NCBI RefSeq assembly: GCF_022059845.1
Contig: NZ_CP091851.1
Location: 1,550,001 to 1,614,000, forward strand
DNA from: Terrirubrum flagellatum
Lineage (GTDB): Bacteria; Pseudomonadota; Alphaproteobacteria; Rhizobiales; Beijerinckiaceae
Length of the DNA stretch: 64,000 nt
Direction of reading: 5' to 3'
Shown: positions 8,382 to 16,627 of the stretch, piece by piece
How positions within the stretch are numbered: the stretch's first letter is position 1
Layout of the letters: each line of letters starts with the position of its first letter
The notes under the pieces: model-generated
Databases searched by the model: none
What the model saw: the letters and a program-made list of their open reading frames with translations, nothing else
What the model was told of the DNA's origin: nothing
Position numbers and translations under genes: made by a program

Positions 8382-8684
8382 TCACCAGGAGCAGACGCGG
8401 CGCCAGCCCCAGGGGGTCGCGCGCAGCCAGCAACGGCGACGGCGCACGTAGTAGCGCGGGCGATAGTAGCGGCGGCGATAGAAATAGTACTGAGCGAACT
8501 CGCCCTTGTCGCCATTCGCTTCGGCGAGATCCTTGATGAAGCTGTCGACCGACACGGGCTCGGCGCCCGAAGCCGGCGCGTTCGTCAGCGCGGATGCGGC
8601 CTGCGCCGGCGACATCGTTACGGCGGCGGCGCCGACCGCAACGGCCCCGAGGCCGAACATCTTGAGGAACTCACGTCGTTCCAT
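8382..8684 (-). CDS. Tat-exported small protein with Arg/Tyr-rich tail, paralogue 1
   Basis: A 100-residue protein. The N-terminus ERREFLKMFGLGAVAVGAA carries the twin-arginine motif RREFLK and a hydrophobic region, with a likely AQA cleavage site near residue 29. A short polar linker (SVDSFIKDLAEANGDKGEFAQYY) follows. The last ~35 residues are mostly Arg, Tyr and Trp and end in two cysteines (RRRRCWLRATPWGWRRVCSW). It sits 201 bases downstream of a close paralogue in the same orientation. I do not recognise a characterised family; see the findings for possible roles. Confidence 0.75.
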   Translation of the reverse strand: MERREFLKMFGLGAVAVGAAAVTMSPAQAASALTNAPASGAEPVSVDSFIKDLAEANGDKGEFAQYYFYRRRYYRPRYYVRRRRCWLRATPWGWRRVCSW

Positions 8685-8885
8685 GTCGCAATCCTTTCAT
8701 GCGTTAACGCTGTTGGTGACCGGTCCGCGCGAGGCGAGGTTGCTCCTCCGCGGACAACTCCGCAACTTCGATCTTTCTCTGCGGCGCGTCCGTTGGAAGT
8801 GCGCGCGCGCACATGGTTGGCGCCTTGCTGCTCCAGACGAAAACTCCGGCCCGCATGGCGGACCGGAGTGCTCAAGTCGTTCGCC

Positions 8886-9149
8886 TCACCAGCGGCGGCG
8901 GCGCCAGACCCTGCGACGCCAATAGCGCCTGCGGCGCCAATAACGTCGGCGACGCCAGTAACGGGCGAATACGCCTTCGCCGGATTCGCTCTTGATCATC
9001 TCCGCCAGAACTTCGTCGGCGGGCTGCTTCGCACCGAGTGGCGCATCGGCGACCACGGTTGCGGCTTGCGCAGGCGACATGACGAGGCCGGCTGTTCCCA
9101 TCGCGGCGGCCGCAAGGCCGAAGAGTTTGATGAAATCTCTTCTCTGCAT
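8886..9149 (-). CDS. Tat-exported small protein with RYWRRR repeats, paralogue 2
   Basis: An 87-residue protein starting QRRDFIKLFGLAAAAMGTAG, a twin-arginine signal (RRDFIK) with an AQA cleavage site near residue 29. A ~30-residue acidic/polar linker includes LAEMIKSESGEGV. The last 27 residues contain 16 Arg, 5 Trp and 3 Tyr, with three exact tandem RYWRRR hexads followed by VWRRRRW. The codons of the hexads differ (TAC or TAT; CGT, CGC, CGA, AGG), so the peptide pattern is kept while the DNA has drifted. The gene is preceded by GGAAG on the minus strand. The function is unknown; the product must be a very basic periplasmic peptide. Confidence 0.78.
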   Translation of the reverse strand: MQRRDFIKLFGLAAAAMGTAGLVMSPAQAATVVADAPLGAKQPADEVLAEMIKSESGEGVFARYWRRRRYWRRRRYWRRRVWRRRRW

Positions 9150-9286
9150 TGAGCTTCCTTCCCACTTCTGAGCGACCGGACATGCGCGGCGCCCGGTCTC
9201 CGCCGGCCCCGGCCACAAACGTCGGCGCCAATTAAGGCGCCCAGATGTCATTTGTTCCCTTGCGGAAGAAAGTGCGGCGCCCTGTC

Positions 9287-10645
9287 TCAGTCTTCGTCGA
9301 CAGGCTGCGCCGTTGCGCCGCCGTCGCGGCGGAACGGCGCGTACTCGCCGTATTCCTCGATCGCCGCGGAGACATGCCGGCGCTCGCGCGCGAGATAGTC
9401 GGCCACTGCGCGACGCAGACCGGGATGGGCGATGTCGTGGGCGGAATAGGTTTCGACAGGGAGATAGCCGCGCGCCAGCTTGTGTTCGCCTTGCGCGCCG
9501 GCCTCGACGCGTCGCAGCCCGCGGGCGATCGCCTCGTCGATGGCCTGATAGTAGCAGACCTCGAAATGCAGGAACGGGTGATGCTCGATGCAGCCCCAGT
9601 GCCGCCCGTAAAGCGCATCCGAGCCAACGAAGTTGATGGCGCCGGCGATGTATCGGCCGGCGCGCTTCGCCATCACCAGCACAATATCTTTCGCCATGCG
9701 CACGCCGACGAGGGAATAGAATTCGCGCGTGAGATAGGGGCGGCCCCATTTGCGTCCGCCGGTGTCCATGTAGAAGCGGAAGAAATCGTCCCAGACGCGT
9801 TCGGTGAGATCGGCCCCGGTCAGCCGCTCGATGGTGATTCCGTTGGCGACCGCGTCGCGCCGCTCGCGATTGATCGCCTTGCGCTTGCGCGAGGCGAGCG
9901 CGGCGAGGAATTCATCGAAGGTCCGATAGCCGGCGTTGGTCCAGTGGAATTGCTGGTGGGTGCGCAGCAGGAAATTGTGCGCGCCGAGATCGTCCCATTC
10001 GCCCTTCGTCAGGAAAGTGACATGGATCGATGACGCGCCAAGCTGCTCGCGCGCCGCGCGCAGACCGGCGACCAGCGCATCGCGCGCGACAGGCGCCGTC
10101 GCGCCGGGCTTCACCAGCAGCCGCCGGCCGGTCGCCGGCGTGAAGGGCACGCTGACCTGCAGCTTCGGATAATATTCGCCGCCGGCGTTGGCGAAGGCGT
10201 CCGCCCAGCCATGGTCGAAGACATATTCGCCCTGGCTGTGCGACTTGAGGTAGGCCGGGCAGGCTGCGATCAGCGCGCCAGCGTGATCCTCGACCAGGAC
10301 ATGCGCTGGCTTCCAGCCGGTCCGCGCCACAGCCGAACGCGAGTCTTCAAGCGAGGAGAGAAAGGCGTGCGAGACGAAGGGGTTGTATTCGTTCGGCTCA
10401 CAAACGGAATCCGCTTGTTCAGATTTTGATTCAAGCGGCGCGGGGTTGGCGCAGGCGTCCCACACCGCCGCATCGACCGCCTTCAGCGAGGAGGCGATCT
10501 TGATCGTCAGGTCGGAAAGGGCTGGAGCCGCAGGATCGCGAAGCACGCGGGATAGAATAAGGTCGCCGCGCGATTGTGCAACGCGGCGATTCTGCTCAGG
10601 GGACAAAGCCCTCGAAAACCATCTGATCAGCGTGGGCAGCTGCAA
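9287..10645 (-). CDS. GNAT/FemAB-like acyltransferase (PF04339, DUF482 family)
   Basis: A protein of up to 452 residues. The conserved family start is IKIASSLKAVDAAVWDACANP and NPFVSHAFLSSLEDS; the second half has YLTREFYSLVGVRMAKDIVLVMAKR and the typical end VEAGAQGEHKLARGYLP. The family has a double GNAT-like fold and is annotated as peptidoglycan-related or general N-acyltransferase; the substrate is not established. The likely start is TTG at 10645, preceded by GAGGAG, inside the end of the GDPD gene (50-base overlap). A GTG at 10547 is an alternative. It is the third gene of a RidA-GDPD-GNAT operon. Confidence 0.88.
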   Translation of the reverse strand: MQLPTLIRWFSRALSPEQNRRVAQSRGDLILSRVLRDPAAPALSDLTIKIASSLKAVDAAVWDACANPAPLESKSEQADSVCEPNEYNPFVSHAFLSSLEDSRSAVARTGWKPAHVLVEDHAGALIAACPAYLKSHSQGEYVFDHGWADAFANAGGEYYPKLQVSVPFTPATGRRLLVKPGATAPVARDALVAGLRAAREQLGASSIHVTFLTKGEWDDLGAHNFLLRTHQQFHWTNAGYRTFDEFLAALASRKRKAINRERRDAVANGITIERLTGADLTERVWDDFFRFYMDTGGRKWGRPYLTREFYSLVGVRMAKDIVLVMAKRAGRYIAGAINFVGSDALYGRHWGCIEHHPFLHFEVCYYQAIDEAIARGLRRVEAGAQGEHKLARGYLPVETYSAHDIAHPGLRRAVADYLARERRHVSAAIEEYGEYAPFRRDGGATAQPVDED

Positions 10646-11345
10646 GCGCGCGCTCCTCGGGCGTCCGGACGGTCCAGGTCATCACGGGCAGGCCCAGCGC
10701 CTTGCGACACAGGAATGGCGCGGCCGAGGGGAGATCGTTCACCTTCCATGAGATGAAGTCCGGACGCGACTGCTCGAAATGGAGGAGGTTCGCCAGGGCG
10801 CGCTTTTCCGTCGCGTCGAGGCCATCATAGTCGGCGTAATTGTATTCCTGCATGGCGATGACGCCGCAGGGGATGCGCCCGCCAACGAGCTTCTTCGCCT
10901 CGATCACCACGGCCGGATCGAACGACTTGATCCCGACCGGGCCGGAATATCCGAGCAGAACCTCCGCCGTGCGGCGCGTCAGCCTGGGATCGCCCGTGAA
11001 TGCGCTCTTGATCTCGCAGACCAGCGGGACCTTGCCTGCGATGAGGTCGAGCAGGTCCTGCAGCTTCGGGATGCGATCGCTCGTGTCCTTCATGACAACG
11101 CCGGCGAGTTCGGCGGCGGTTTTCTCCGCGACCTTGCCCTTGGCTTCAGTCAGCCTGTCGAGCGCGAAGTCATGGAAGACGACGCTTTCGCCGTCCGCAG
11201 TCCACTGCACGTCGCATTCGATGGCGAAACCTTTCGCGATCGCCGCCTTGGCCGCGCCCAGCGTGTTCTCGATGACGCCGGCGGCGCGATCATGCAGGCC
11301 GCGATGGGCGACCGGCTGCGCGACGAGCGCCGCTGCCGCCGTCAT
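10596..11345 (-). CDS. Glycerophosphodiester phosphodiesterase
   Basis: A 249-residue GDPD-domain enzyme that hydrolyses deacylated phospholipid diesters to glycerol-3-phosphate and an alcohol. Visible motifs are the catalytic AHRGLHDRAAG-x-ENT region at residues 13-27, the metal-binding IECDVQWTADG, and VVFHD. No signal peptide is seen, so it is cytoplasmic, resembling UgpQ. The start ATG at 11345 overlaps the ridA stop by four bases and its end overlaps the next gene, a tightly coupled operon. Confidence 0.93.
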   Translation of the reverse strand: MTAAAALVAQPVAHRGLHDRAAGVIENTLGAAKAAIAKGFAIECDVQWTADGESVVFHDFALDRLTEAKGKVAEKTAAELAGVVMKDTSDRIPKLQDLLDLIAGKVPLVCEIKSAFTGDPRLTRRTAEVLLGYSGPVGIKSFDPAVVIEAKKLVGGRIPCGVIAMQEYNYADYDGLDATEKRALANLLHFEQSRPDFISWKVNDLPSAAPFLCRKALGLPVMTWTVRTPEERALAAAHADQMVFEGFVP

Positions 11346-11818
11346 CGCACGATCTCGAACATCGCCTCGACCTCGACAGCGCAATCCATCGGGAGCTGCG
11401 CCACGCCGACCGTGGTGCGCGCATGGCGACCGGCCTCGCCGAGCGCCATCACCATGAGATCGGACGCGCCGTTCATCACCTGCGGCAGCGAATTGAAGTC
11501 GGGCAGGGCGTTGATGAAGCCGCCGAGACGCACGCAGCGCTTGATGCGGTCGAGATCGCCGCCGAGCGCCGCCTTCGCCTGCGCCAGCACATTGATGGCG
11601 CAGGCGCGCGCGGCCGCCTGGCCGTCCTCGATCGACACGCTCTCGCCGAGCTTGCCCTTGTGGGCGTCGGCGATCTTCATGCCGGGGCCGAAGGCGAGTT
11701 GGCCTGAAATCACGAGAAGCTGGCCGGTGATCACGGCGGCGACATAGTTGGCGACGGCCGCGGCGGGGGTCGGCAGGATCACGCCCTCTCGGGCCAGATT
11801 GTCTTCGACGGCGCTCAT
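11342..11818 (-). CDS. RidA/YjgF family protein
   Basis: A 158-residue member of the RidA family of enamine/imine deaminases. The core reads PAAAVANYVAAVITGQLLVISGQLAFGPGMK; the C-terminal HARTTVGVAQLPMDCAVEVEAMFEIV holds the family's Arg and Glu active-site residues. The ATG at 11818 (SAVEDNL) is preferred over one 39 bases upstream. It is first in a RidA-GDPD-GNAT operon with overlapping genes. Paralogue-specific substrate unknown. Confidence 0.92.
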   Translation of the reverse strand: MSAVEDNLAREGVILPTPAAAVANYVAAVITGQLLVISGQLAFGPGMKIADAHKGKLGESVSIEDGQAAARACAINVLAQAKAALGGDLDRIKRCVRLGGFINALPDFNSLPQVMNGASDLMVMALGEAGRHARTTVGVAQLPMDCAVEVEAMFEIVR

Positions 11819-11973
11819 GGGATGTTCTCGCGGAAGGGGGCGGATGCGGCGCTTCATCGCCCGGATCGGCAGGCCGAGGCAAGCGCTCCCGCGGGGCGCC
11901 GCGGTTCAGCCATCGTTCGGACGGATTTAATCGGGCAATTGACGGCGGAAACCCGTCGTCATCTTATTTGCCC

Positions 11974-12798
11974 ATGCTGCTTCGCTCTTTCTCCGCCGCC
12001 GCGCTCGCCTGCGCGCTCGCCACTCCCGCTTTCGCCGCGACGCCGATCGTGCTTGCGCCCCATCGCGCAGTGTACGATCTCAGTCTGGTCAAAGCCGGAG
12101 ACATGAAGGGCGTTGACGATGCGCGTGGCCGCATCGTGTTCGAGGTCAATGGCTCGGTCTGCGAAGGATATTCGTCAAGCTTCCGGCAGGTGGTCGAGAT
12201 GCAGTCGAGCGAAGCCGGTTCGCGCCTTCTCGATGTTCGCTCCTCCAGCTTCGAGGAGGCGGAAGGAAAGGGCTATCGTTTCCAGATCGATCGCAGCGTC
12301 AATCGCGAGGATCAGCCGAGCGCGGCCGGCCGGACGCAGACGCGCGACGGCGTGCTCGCGGTGCAACTCACCAAGCCCAAGACCGACAGCGTCAAGCTGC
12401 CGGAGAAGGTGATGTTCCCGACCTTCCATACGCGCGCGCTGATCGAGGCCGCGGAAGCCGGACAGAACACGCTGTCCGTCCGCACCTATGACGGCTCCGA
12501 CGAGGGCCAGGCGATCTACGACACTTTCGCCGTCATCGGCGCGCCGATCACGCATAAGCCTGACGAAACGATCGAGGACAGCGCGCGTGTTCCGGCGCTG
12601 CAGCAGGCGCGAAGCTGGCCGGTGACGATCAGCTATTACAAGATCGGCAATCCCGACCAGAATCCGGCTTATGTGATCTCGATGGAGCTTTACGAGAACG
12701 GCGTCAGCAGGAACCTCAAGCTCGACTATGGCAGCCTGGTTCTCAAAGGCGACCTCGCGCGGCTCGATTTCAGCAAGCCGGCGGCTGAGTGCAAGTAA
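11974..12798 (+). CDS. DUF3108 / EipB family periplasmic cell-envelope integrity protein
   Basis: A 274-residue protein with a cleavable signal peptide (LLRSFSAAALACALATPAFAA). The mature part matches DUF3108/EipB: LAPHRAVYDLSLVKAG near the start, VCEGYSSSFRQVVEM, then YEISMEL-like strands (VISMELYENGVSRNLKLDYG). Two cysteines, one in VCEGY and one at the C-terminal AECK, match the conserved disulfide pair of this family. EipB of Brucella maintains cell-envelope integrity and virulence. The start is ATG 11974; a TTG six bases upstream is less likely. Divergent from ridA and convergent with dinB. Confidence 0.88.
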   Translation: MLLRSFSAAALACALATPAFAATPIVLAPHRAVYDLSLVKAGDMKGVDDARGRIVFEVNGSVCEGYSSSFRQVVEMQSSEAGSRLLDVRSSSFEEAEGKGYRFQIDRSVNREDQPSAAGRTQTRDGVLAVQLTKPKTDSVKLPEKVMFPTFHTRALIEAAEAGQNTLSVRTYDGSDEGQAIYDTFAVIGAPITHKPDETIEDSARVPALQQARSWPVTISYYKIGNPDQNPAYVISMELYENGVSRNLKLDYGSLVLKGDLARLDFSKPAAECK

Positions 12799-12802
12799 GC
12801 CG

Positions 12803-14071
12803 TTAGCGCTTCCTCGCGTCGAACACCGCGCCGCGCTGGATTGCTGCGCTGCCGAATTTCTCTCTAAGCTTGTCGATCGCGGTCTCGCGCGCGATCTCGC
12901 GGCCGACCTGCGTGTCGACGAGATCGCCCTTGTCAGCGTCCGCCGCAGGCGCAAGATCGCTCGCGCCGACGCCGATCAGGCGGAATTTCTCGCCGTCAAT
13001 TTCGCGCGCGAGAAGATCGCGCGCCGCTTCATAGATGCGCATCGACAGCTGCGTCGGCGGAAGGCCGCCGCGCGTGCGCGTGCGCAAATCGAATTGCGCC
13101 GTCTTCAGTTTGAGCGTCACCGAACGCGCGGCGAATTCCTGCTTGCGCAGGCGCGACGCCACTTTCTCCGACAGCCTCATCAGGATCGGGCTCAAAGTCG
13201 CGAGATCGGAAATATCCTCGTTGAAGGTGGTTTCGGCCGAGATCGTCTTGGTGTCGCGCTCGGGGGAGACGACGCGCTCGTCGATCCCCATCGCGAGCGC
13301 GCGCAGTCTCAAGCCGTCATTGCCGACATCGCGCAGAAGCGTCGCCGTGTCGCGTTCGCGCAGATCGGCGATCTTTCTCACGCCCGCGCGTTCAAGCCGT
13401 TTCGCTGCGGCGGCGCCGACGCCGGGCAGAATCGTGACCGGCTTCGGCCCGAGGAAATCCAGCGTTTCGGCGCGGCCGATGATCGAGAAGCCGCGCGGCT
13501 TGTCGAGGTCGGAGGCGATCTTGGCGAGGAACTTGTTGTGGGACAGGCCGACCGAAATGGTGATCGCCAGCTCCTTCTCGACGCGCCGCGCGAAGGCGGC
13601 GAGCACGCGGGCCGGCGGCGCCTTGTGCAGCTCCTGCGTGCCTTCGAGATCGAGGAAAGCCTCGTCGATGGACAACGGCTGCACCATCGGCGTCAGCTCA
13701 AGCATCAGGCGGCGCACCTCGCGGCCGACCGCGACATACTTCTCCATGTTGGGTTTGATGACGATGGCGTCGGGGCAGGCGGCGAGCGCTTTGAACATCG
13801 GCATGGCCGAGCGGACGCCAAACGTGCGGGCGATGTAGCAGCAGGTCGAGACGACGCCGCGCTTGCCGCCGCCGACGATCACGGGCTTGTTGCGCAGGCC
13901 CGGATCGTCGCGCTTCTCGATCGTGGCGTAGAAAGCGTCGCAATCGATATGGGCGATCGCGAGCTGGTCGCGCTCCGCATGTGAAATGAGCCGGGGTCCG
14001 CCGCAGGACGGGCAGCGCCGAAGCGACGCGGCTTCGGCATCGGTCAGGCAGTCGCGGCAGAGGAAGCGCAT
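12803..14071 (-). CDS. dinB: DNA polymerase IV (Y-family translesion polymerase)
   Basis: A 422-residue DinB. Catalytic motifs are AIAHIDCDAFYATIEKRDDP (first aspartate) and PLSIDEAFLDLEGT (second acidic pair). An N-terminal extension has two CxxC pairs, CRDC and CPSC, a small zinc ribbon typical of the rhizobial DinB form. The helix-hairpin-helix region (ILPGVGAAAAKRLERAGV) and little-finger domain are intact. The ATG at 14071 is chosen; an upstream in-frame TTG would add 16 unremarkable residues. It is convergent with eipB by five bases. SOS regulation is likely from the family, but I did not identify a LexA box. Confidence 0.94.
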   Translation of the reverse strand: MRFLCRDCLTDAEAASLRRCPSCGGPRLISHAERDQLAIAHIDCDAFYATIEKRDDPGLRNKPVIVGGGKRGVVSTCCYIARTFGVRSAMPMFKALAACPDAIVIKPNMEKYVAVGREVRRLMLELTPMVQPLSIDEAFLDLEGTQELHKAPPARVLAAFARRVEKELAITISVGLSHNKFLAKIASDLDKPRGFSIIGRAETLDFLGPKPVTILPGVGAAAAKRLERAGVRKIADLRERDTATLLRDVGNDGLRLRALAMGIDERVVSPERDTKTISAETTFNEDISDLATLSPILMRLSEKVASRLRKQEFAARSVTLKLKTAQFDLRTRTRGGLPPTQLSMRIYEAARDLLAREIDGEKFRLIGVGASDLAPAADADKGDLVDTQVGREIARETAIDKLREKFGSAAIQRGAVFDARKR

Positions 14072-14138
14072 CACGAGTCGTCCCCGCCCATCGGTCGCGC
14101 CGCTTTCCACGGGCGTCAACTGGCCGGCCGGCGGGGAA

Positions 14139-14429
14139 TCAGCTGTGGATATCGGAAGCGCCGGGCAGGCGGGACCGCGCCTGTGCGACCGTCGCAGGAT
14201 CGATCCCCTGGTCGGCGGCGAAAGCCTGGAGCTCGGTTTCGTCTTTCAGGAGATGGTCGAGCACGGCGCCGAGAAAGCCGGGTTCGCCGGCAATCTGCCT
14301 GATTTCAGAGGGTTCGAGACCGGTCAGCGCGAGAAAACGGCCGAGACGCTCGCCGTCGGCGGCGAGCCAGCCGAGCGCCACGATGGCCAGCGCTTCGGCG
14401 TCGGGTCGGGATGGTTTATAAATCGACAA
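14139..14429 (-). CDS. DUF3572 family protein
   Basis: A 96-residue acidic helical protein (PDAEALAIVALGWLAADGERLGRFLALTGLEP) matching DUF3572, an alphaproteobacterial family of unknown function found beside divK. No signal peptide or membrane segment. It is divergent from divK; the space between the two is occupied by an inverted-repeat element. Confidence 0.85.
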   Translation of the reverse strand: MSIYKPSRPDAEALAIVALGWLAADGERLGRFLALTGLEPSEIRQIAGEPGFLGAVLDHLLKDETELQAFAADQGIDPATVAQARSRLPGASDIHS

Positions 14430-14516
14430 CGGAGTTTCTGCGATGCGGTTTGCTATTCATCAAGATGTCGTTGCTAGAGGTGGCGGGCAAGCGGCGTTGG
14501 CCTTTTGCCGAGGGTC

Positions 14517-14787
14517 AGAGCCTGTTTGGGAATTGGGATGGAGGCTGCGTTGAGCGACGAGCGAGCGGATGACAGGAGGGAGGCGCAGCCAATGTCTTTC
14601 GACATTGGCGAGCCTTCTGACGCATCAGCCGCCGCTCGCCGCTCAACCCGAAGGGCTGCGCCGCTTTTCGCCCCCCGGTTCGTCGCCGATCTCGGCCGTG
14701 CGGCCTGTACGCCCTTCGATCGGGCTCCTGCCGGAGCGACGAAAATCGGCTGCAGCGCAGCCCCATCCGAATTCCCAAACAGGCTCT
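14517..14787. repeat. 271-bp MITE-like element with 18-bp perfect terminal inverted repeats
   Basis: The ends are AGAGCCTGTTTGGGAATT (14517-14534) and its exact complement AATTCCCAAACAGGCTCT (14770-14787). Similarity continues inward (GGGATGG and CCCATCC). Inside lies a perfect 8-bp hairpin, CCAATGTC-TTTC-GACATTGG (14592-14611). There is no convincing ORF. The right end is only six bases from the divK start codon. No clear target-site duplication is visible. The structure fits a non-autonomous transposable element or an intergenic repeat family. Confidence 0.7.
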
Positions 14788-14793
14788 AAGGTG

Positions 14794-15162
14794 ATGGCCA
14801 AGACCGTTCTGATCGTTGAGGACAACGAGCTCAATATGAAGCTCTTCAACGATCTGCTGGAAGCGCATGGGTATCAGACGCTGAAGACGGCGAATGGCGT
14901 CGAGGCGGTGGAGATCGCGCGATCAAAGAAGCCCGATCTGATTCTCATGGACATCCAGTTGCCGGAGGTTTCCGGGCTCGAAGTGACCCGGTGGCTGAAG
15001 GCGGATGAAGAGTTGAAGAAGATTCCCGTGATCGCCATCACGGCGTTCGCAATGAAAGGCGACGAGGAGCGGATTCGCGAGGGCGGTTGCGAAGCCTACC
15101 TCTCCAAGCCGATCTCGGTGGTGAAGTTCGTCGAAGTGGTGCGGAATTTCTTGGGGCGTTGA
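14794..15162 (+). CDS. divK: Single-domain response regulator DivK
   Basis: A 122-residue receiver domain. The acidic pocket is [11 protein letters not shown], the phosphoacceptor is the Asp in [10 protein letters not shown] (about residue 53), the switch Thr/Ser region is [13 protein letters not shown] and the conserved Lys is in YLSKPISV. In alphaproteobacteria DivK relays cell-cycle signals between PleC/DivJ and DivL. The start ATG at 14794 follows AAGG at 14788-14791; the sequence immediately upstream belongs to the repeat element. pleD follows 66 bases downstream, as usual. Confidence 0.95.
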   Translation: MAKTVLIVEDNELNMKLFNDLLEAHGYQTLKTANGVEAVEIARSKKPDLILMDIQLPEVSGLEVTRWLKADEELKKIPVIAITAFAMKGDEERIREGGCEAYLSKPISVVKFVEVVRNFLGR

Positions 15163-15228
15163 GTTTTCCGGGCGCAGTGTTTTTCGGGGGCGTTAGGCCC
15201 AGGGGATCGTAGTGGGTGGAGTTGCGTG

Positions 15229-16602
15229 ATGACGGGCCGCGTGCTGGTCGTTGATGATCTCTTTCCGAATTTGCGCCTGCTCGAGGCGAGGCTCAGCGCC
15301 GAATATTACGAGGTCCTGACCGCGACCAACGCGCTCGATGCGCTTGCGATCTGCGAGAAGGGCCAGTGCGACGTCGTGCTGCTCGACGTGATGATGCCGG
15401 GCATGGACGGATTCCAGGCCTGCTCGCGGCTGAAATCTGATCCCGCCACAACGCATATTCCGATCGTCATGGTGACGGCGCTCGACCAGCCGAGCGATCG
15501 GGTGCGCGGGCTCGACGCCGGCGCTGATGATTTTCTCACCAAGCCAATCGACGAAATCGCGCTGCTGGCGCGCGTGCGCAGCCTTGCGCGCCTGAAGCAG
15601 TCGGTGGACGAATTGCGCAACCGCGCGCAGATGACCCAGAGCTATGGCCTCGGCGATCCGCTGTCGGCGGCTGCGGCGGAGACCGGATTGTCCGGCCGCG
15701 TGCTTGTCGTCGAGGACCGCGCCTCGGCTGCGGAGCGCATCTCGACCACGCTGTCGGCGCGCTATGAGGTGGTCGTCGAGAGCAATCCGCAGCAGGCGGT
15801 GTTCCGCGCCGTCGAGGAAGGATTCGATCTCGCGATTGTGAGCCTCGGCCTGTCGAATTTCGACGGTCTGCGGCTGCTCAGCCAGTTCCTGTCGCTGGAG
15901 CGCACGCGCCATATGGGCACACTGATGATCGGCGAGCCCGAGGATCGTCAGCGCCTGTTGCGAGGTCTCGACATCGGCGTGCAGGATTTTCTGCTGCGCC
16001 CGATCGATCGCAACGAATTGCTCGCGCGCACGCGCACGCAGATCCGCAATACGCGCTATGCCGAACGGCTGCGCTCGACCGTCGCGACCTCTATGGAAGC
16101 CGCGGTGCTCGATCAGCTCACGGGCCTGCACAATCGCCGCTATTTCGACCGCCAGATGCCGAAGCTGTTCGATCAGGCGCGGATGGAGGCGAAGCCGATG
16201 TCCGTGCTGGTGCTCGACATCGATCGCTTCAAGTCGATCAACGACACCTTCGGCCATGACGCCGGCGATGAAGTGTTGAAGGCCTTCGCCAAGCGCGTGC
16301 GCTCCTGCGTGCGCGGCGATGACGTGCTGGTGCGTTTCGGCGGCGAGGAGGTCGTGATCGTCTCCCCTGAGACGAGCGACGAGGTCGCGGCCTTGGTGGC
16401 GGAGCGCATCCGCCAGAAGGTGGAAAGCGGTCCATTCGCTGTCAATCGCGGCGCGCGCCAGATTCCGGTGACGGTGTCGATCGGCGTCGCGCATCTCTCG
16501 CGCTATGACGAGACGCCGACCGATCTCCTGAAGCGCGCCGACGAGGCGCTCTACAGGGCGAAAAGCGACGGCCGCAACCGGGTGATCCGCGCGGCCGCCT
16601 GA
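15229..16602 (+). CDS. pleD: Diguanylate cyclase PleD (REC-REC-GGDEF)
   Basis: A 457-residue response regulator that makes c-di-GMP. The first receiver has VVDDLFPNLRLL and the phospho-Asp in VVLLDVMMPG. The second is degenerate: VVEDRASAAER is present but the phospho-Asp position (LAIVSLGLSNFDG) is not conserved, as expected for the PleD adaptor domain. The GGDEF domain has RFGGEEV at the active site and the inhibitory I-site RGDD five residues before it. The start is ATG 15229, next to an in-frame GTG at 15226. Cotranscribed with divK. Confidence 0.95.
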   Translation: MTGRVLVVDDLFPNLRLLEARLSAEYYEVLTATNALDALAICEKGQCDVVLLDVMMPGMDGFQACSRLKSDPATTHIPIVMVTALDQPSDRVRGLDAGADDFLTKPIDEIALLARVRSLARLKQSVDELRNRAQMTQSYGLGDPLSAAAAETGLSGRVLVVEDRASAAERISTTLSARYEVVVESNPQQAVFRAVEEGFDLAIVSLGLSNFDGLRLLSQFLSLERTRHMGTLMIGEPEDRQRLLRGLDIGVQDFLLRPIDRNELLARTRTQIRNTRYAERLRSTVATSMEAAVLDQLTGLHNRRYFDRQMPKLFDQARMEAKPMSVLVLDIDRFKSINDTFGHDAGDEVLKAFAKRVRSCVRGDDVLVRFGGEEVVIVSPETSDEVAALVAERIRQKVESGPFAVNRGARQIPVTVSIGVAHLSRYDETPTDLLKRADEALYRAKSDGRNRVIRAAA

Positions 16603-16627
16603 GGACGCGTTTTCGCGCTCCGACTTT

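Noticed and set aside
12728-13984. Long plus-strand frame opposite dinB
   Set aside because: Composition is Arg/Ala-rich shadow and dinB catalytic motifs are on the other strand.
14515-14868. Frames across the inverted-repeat element and divK start
   Set aside because: Low-complexity translation of a repeat; real DivK begins at 14794.
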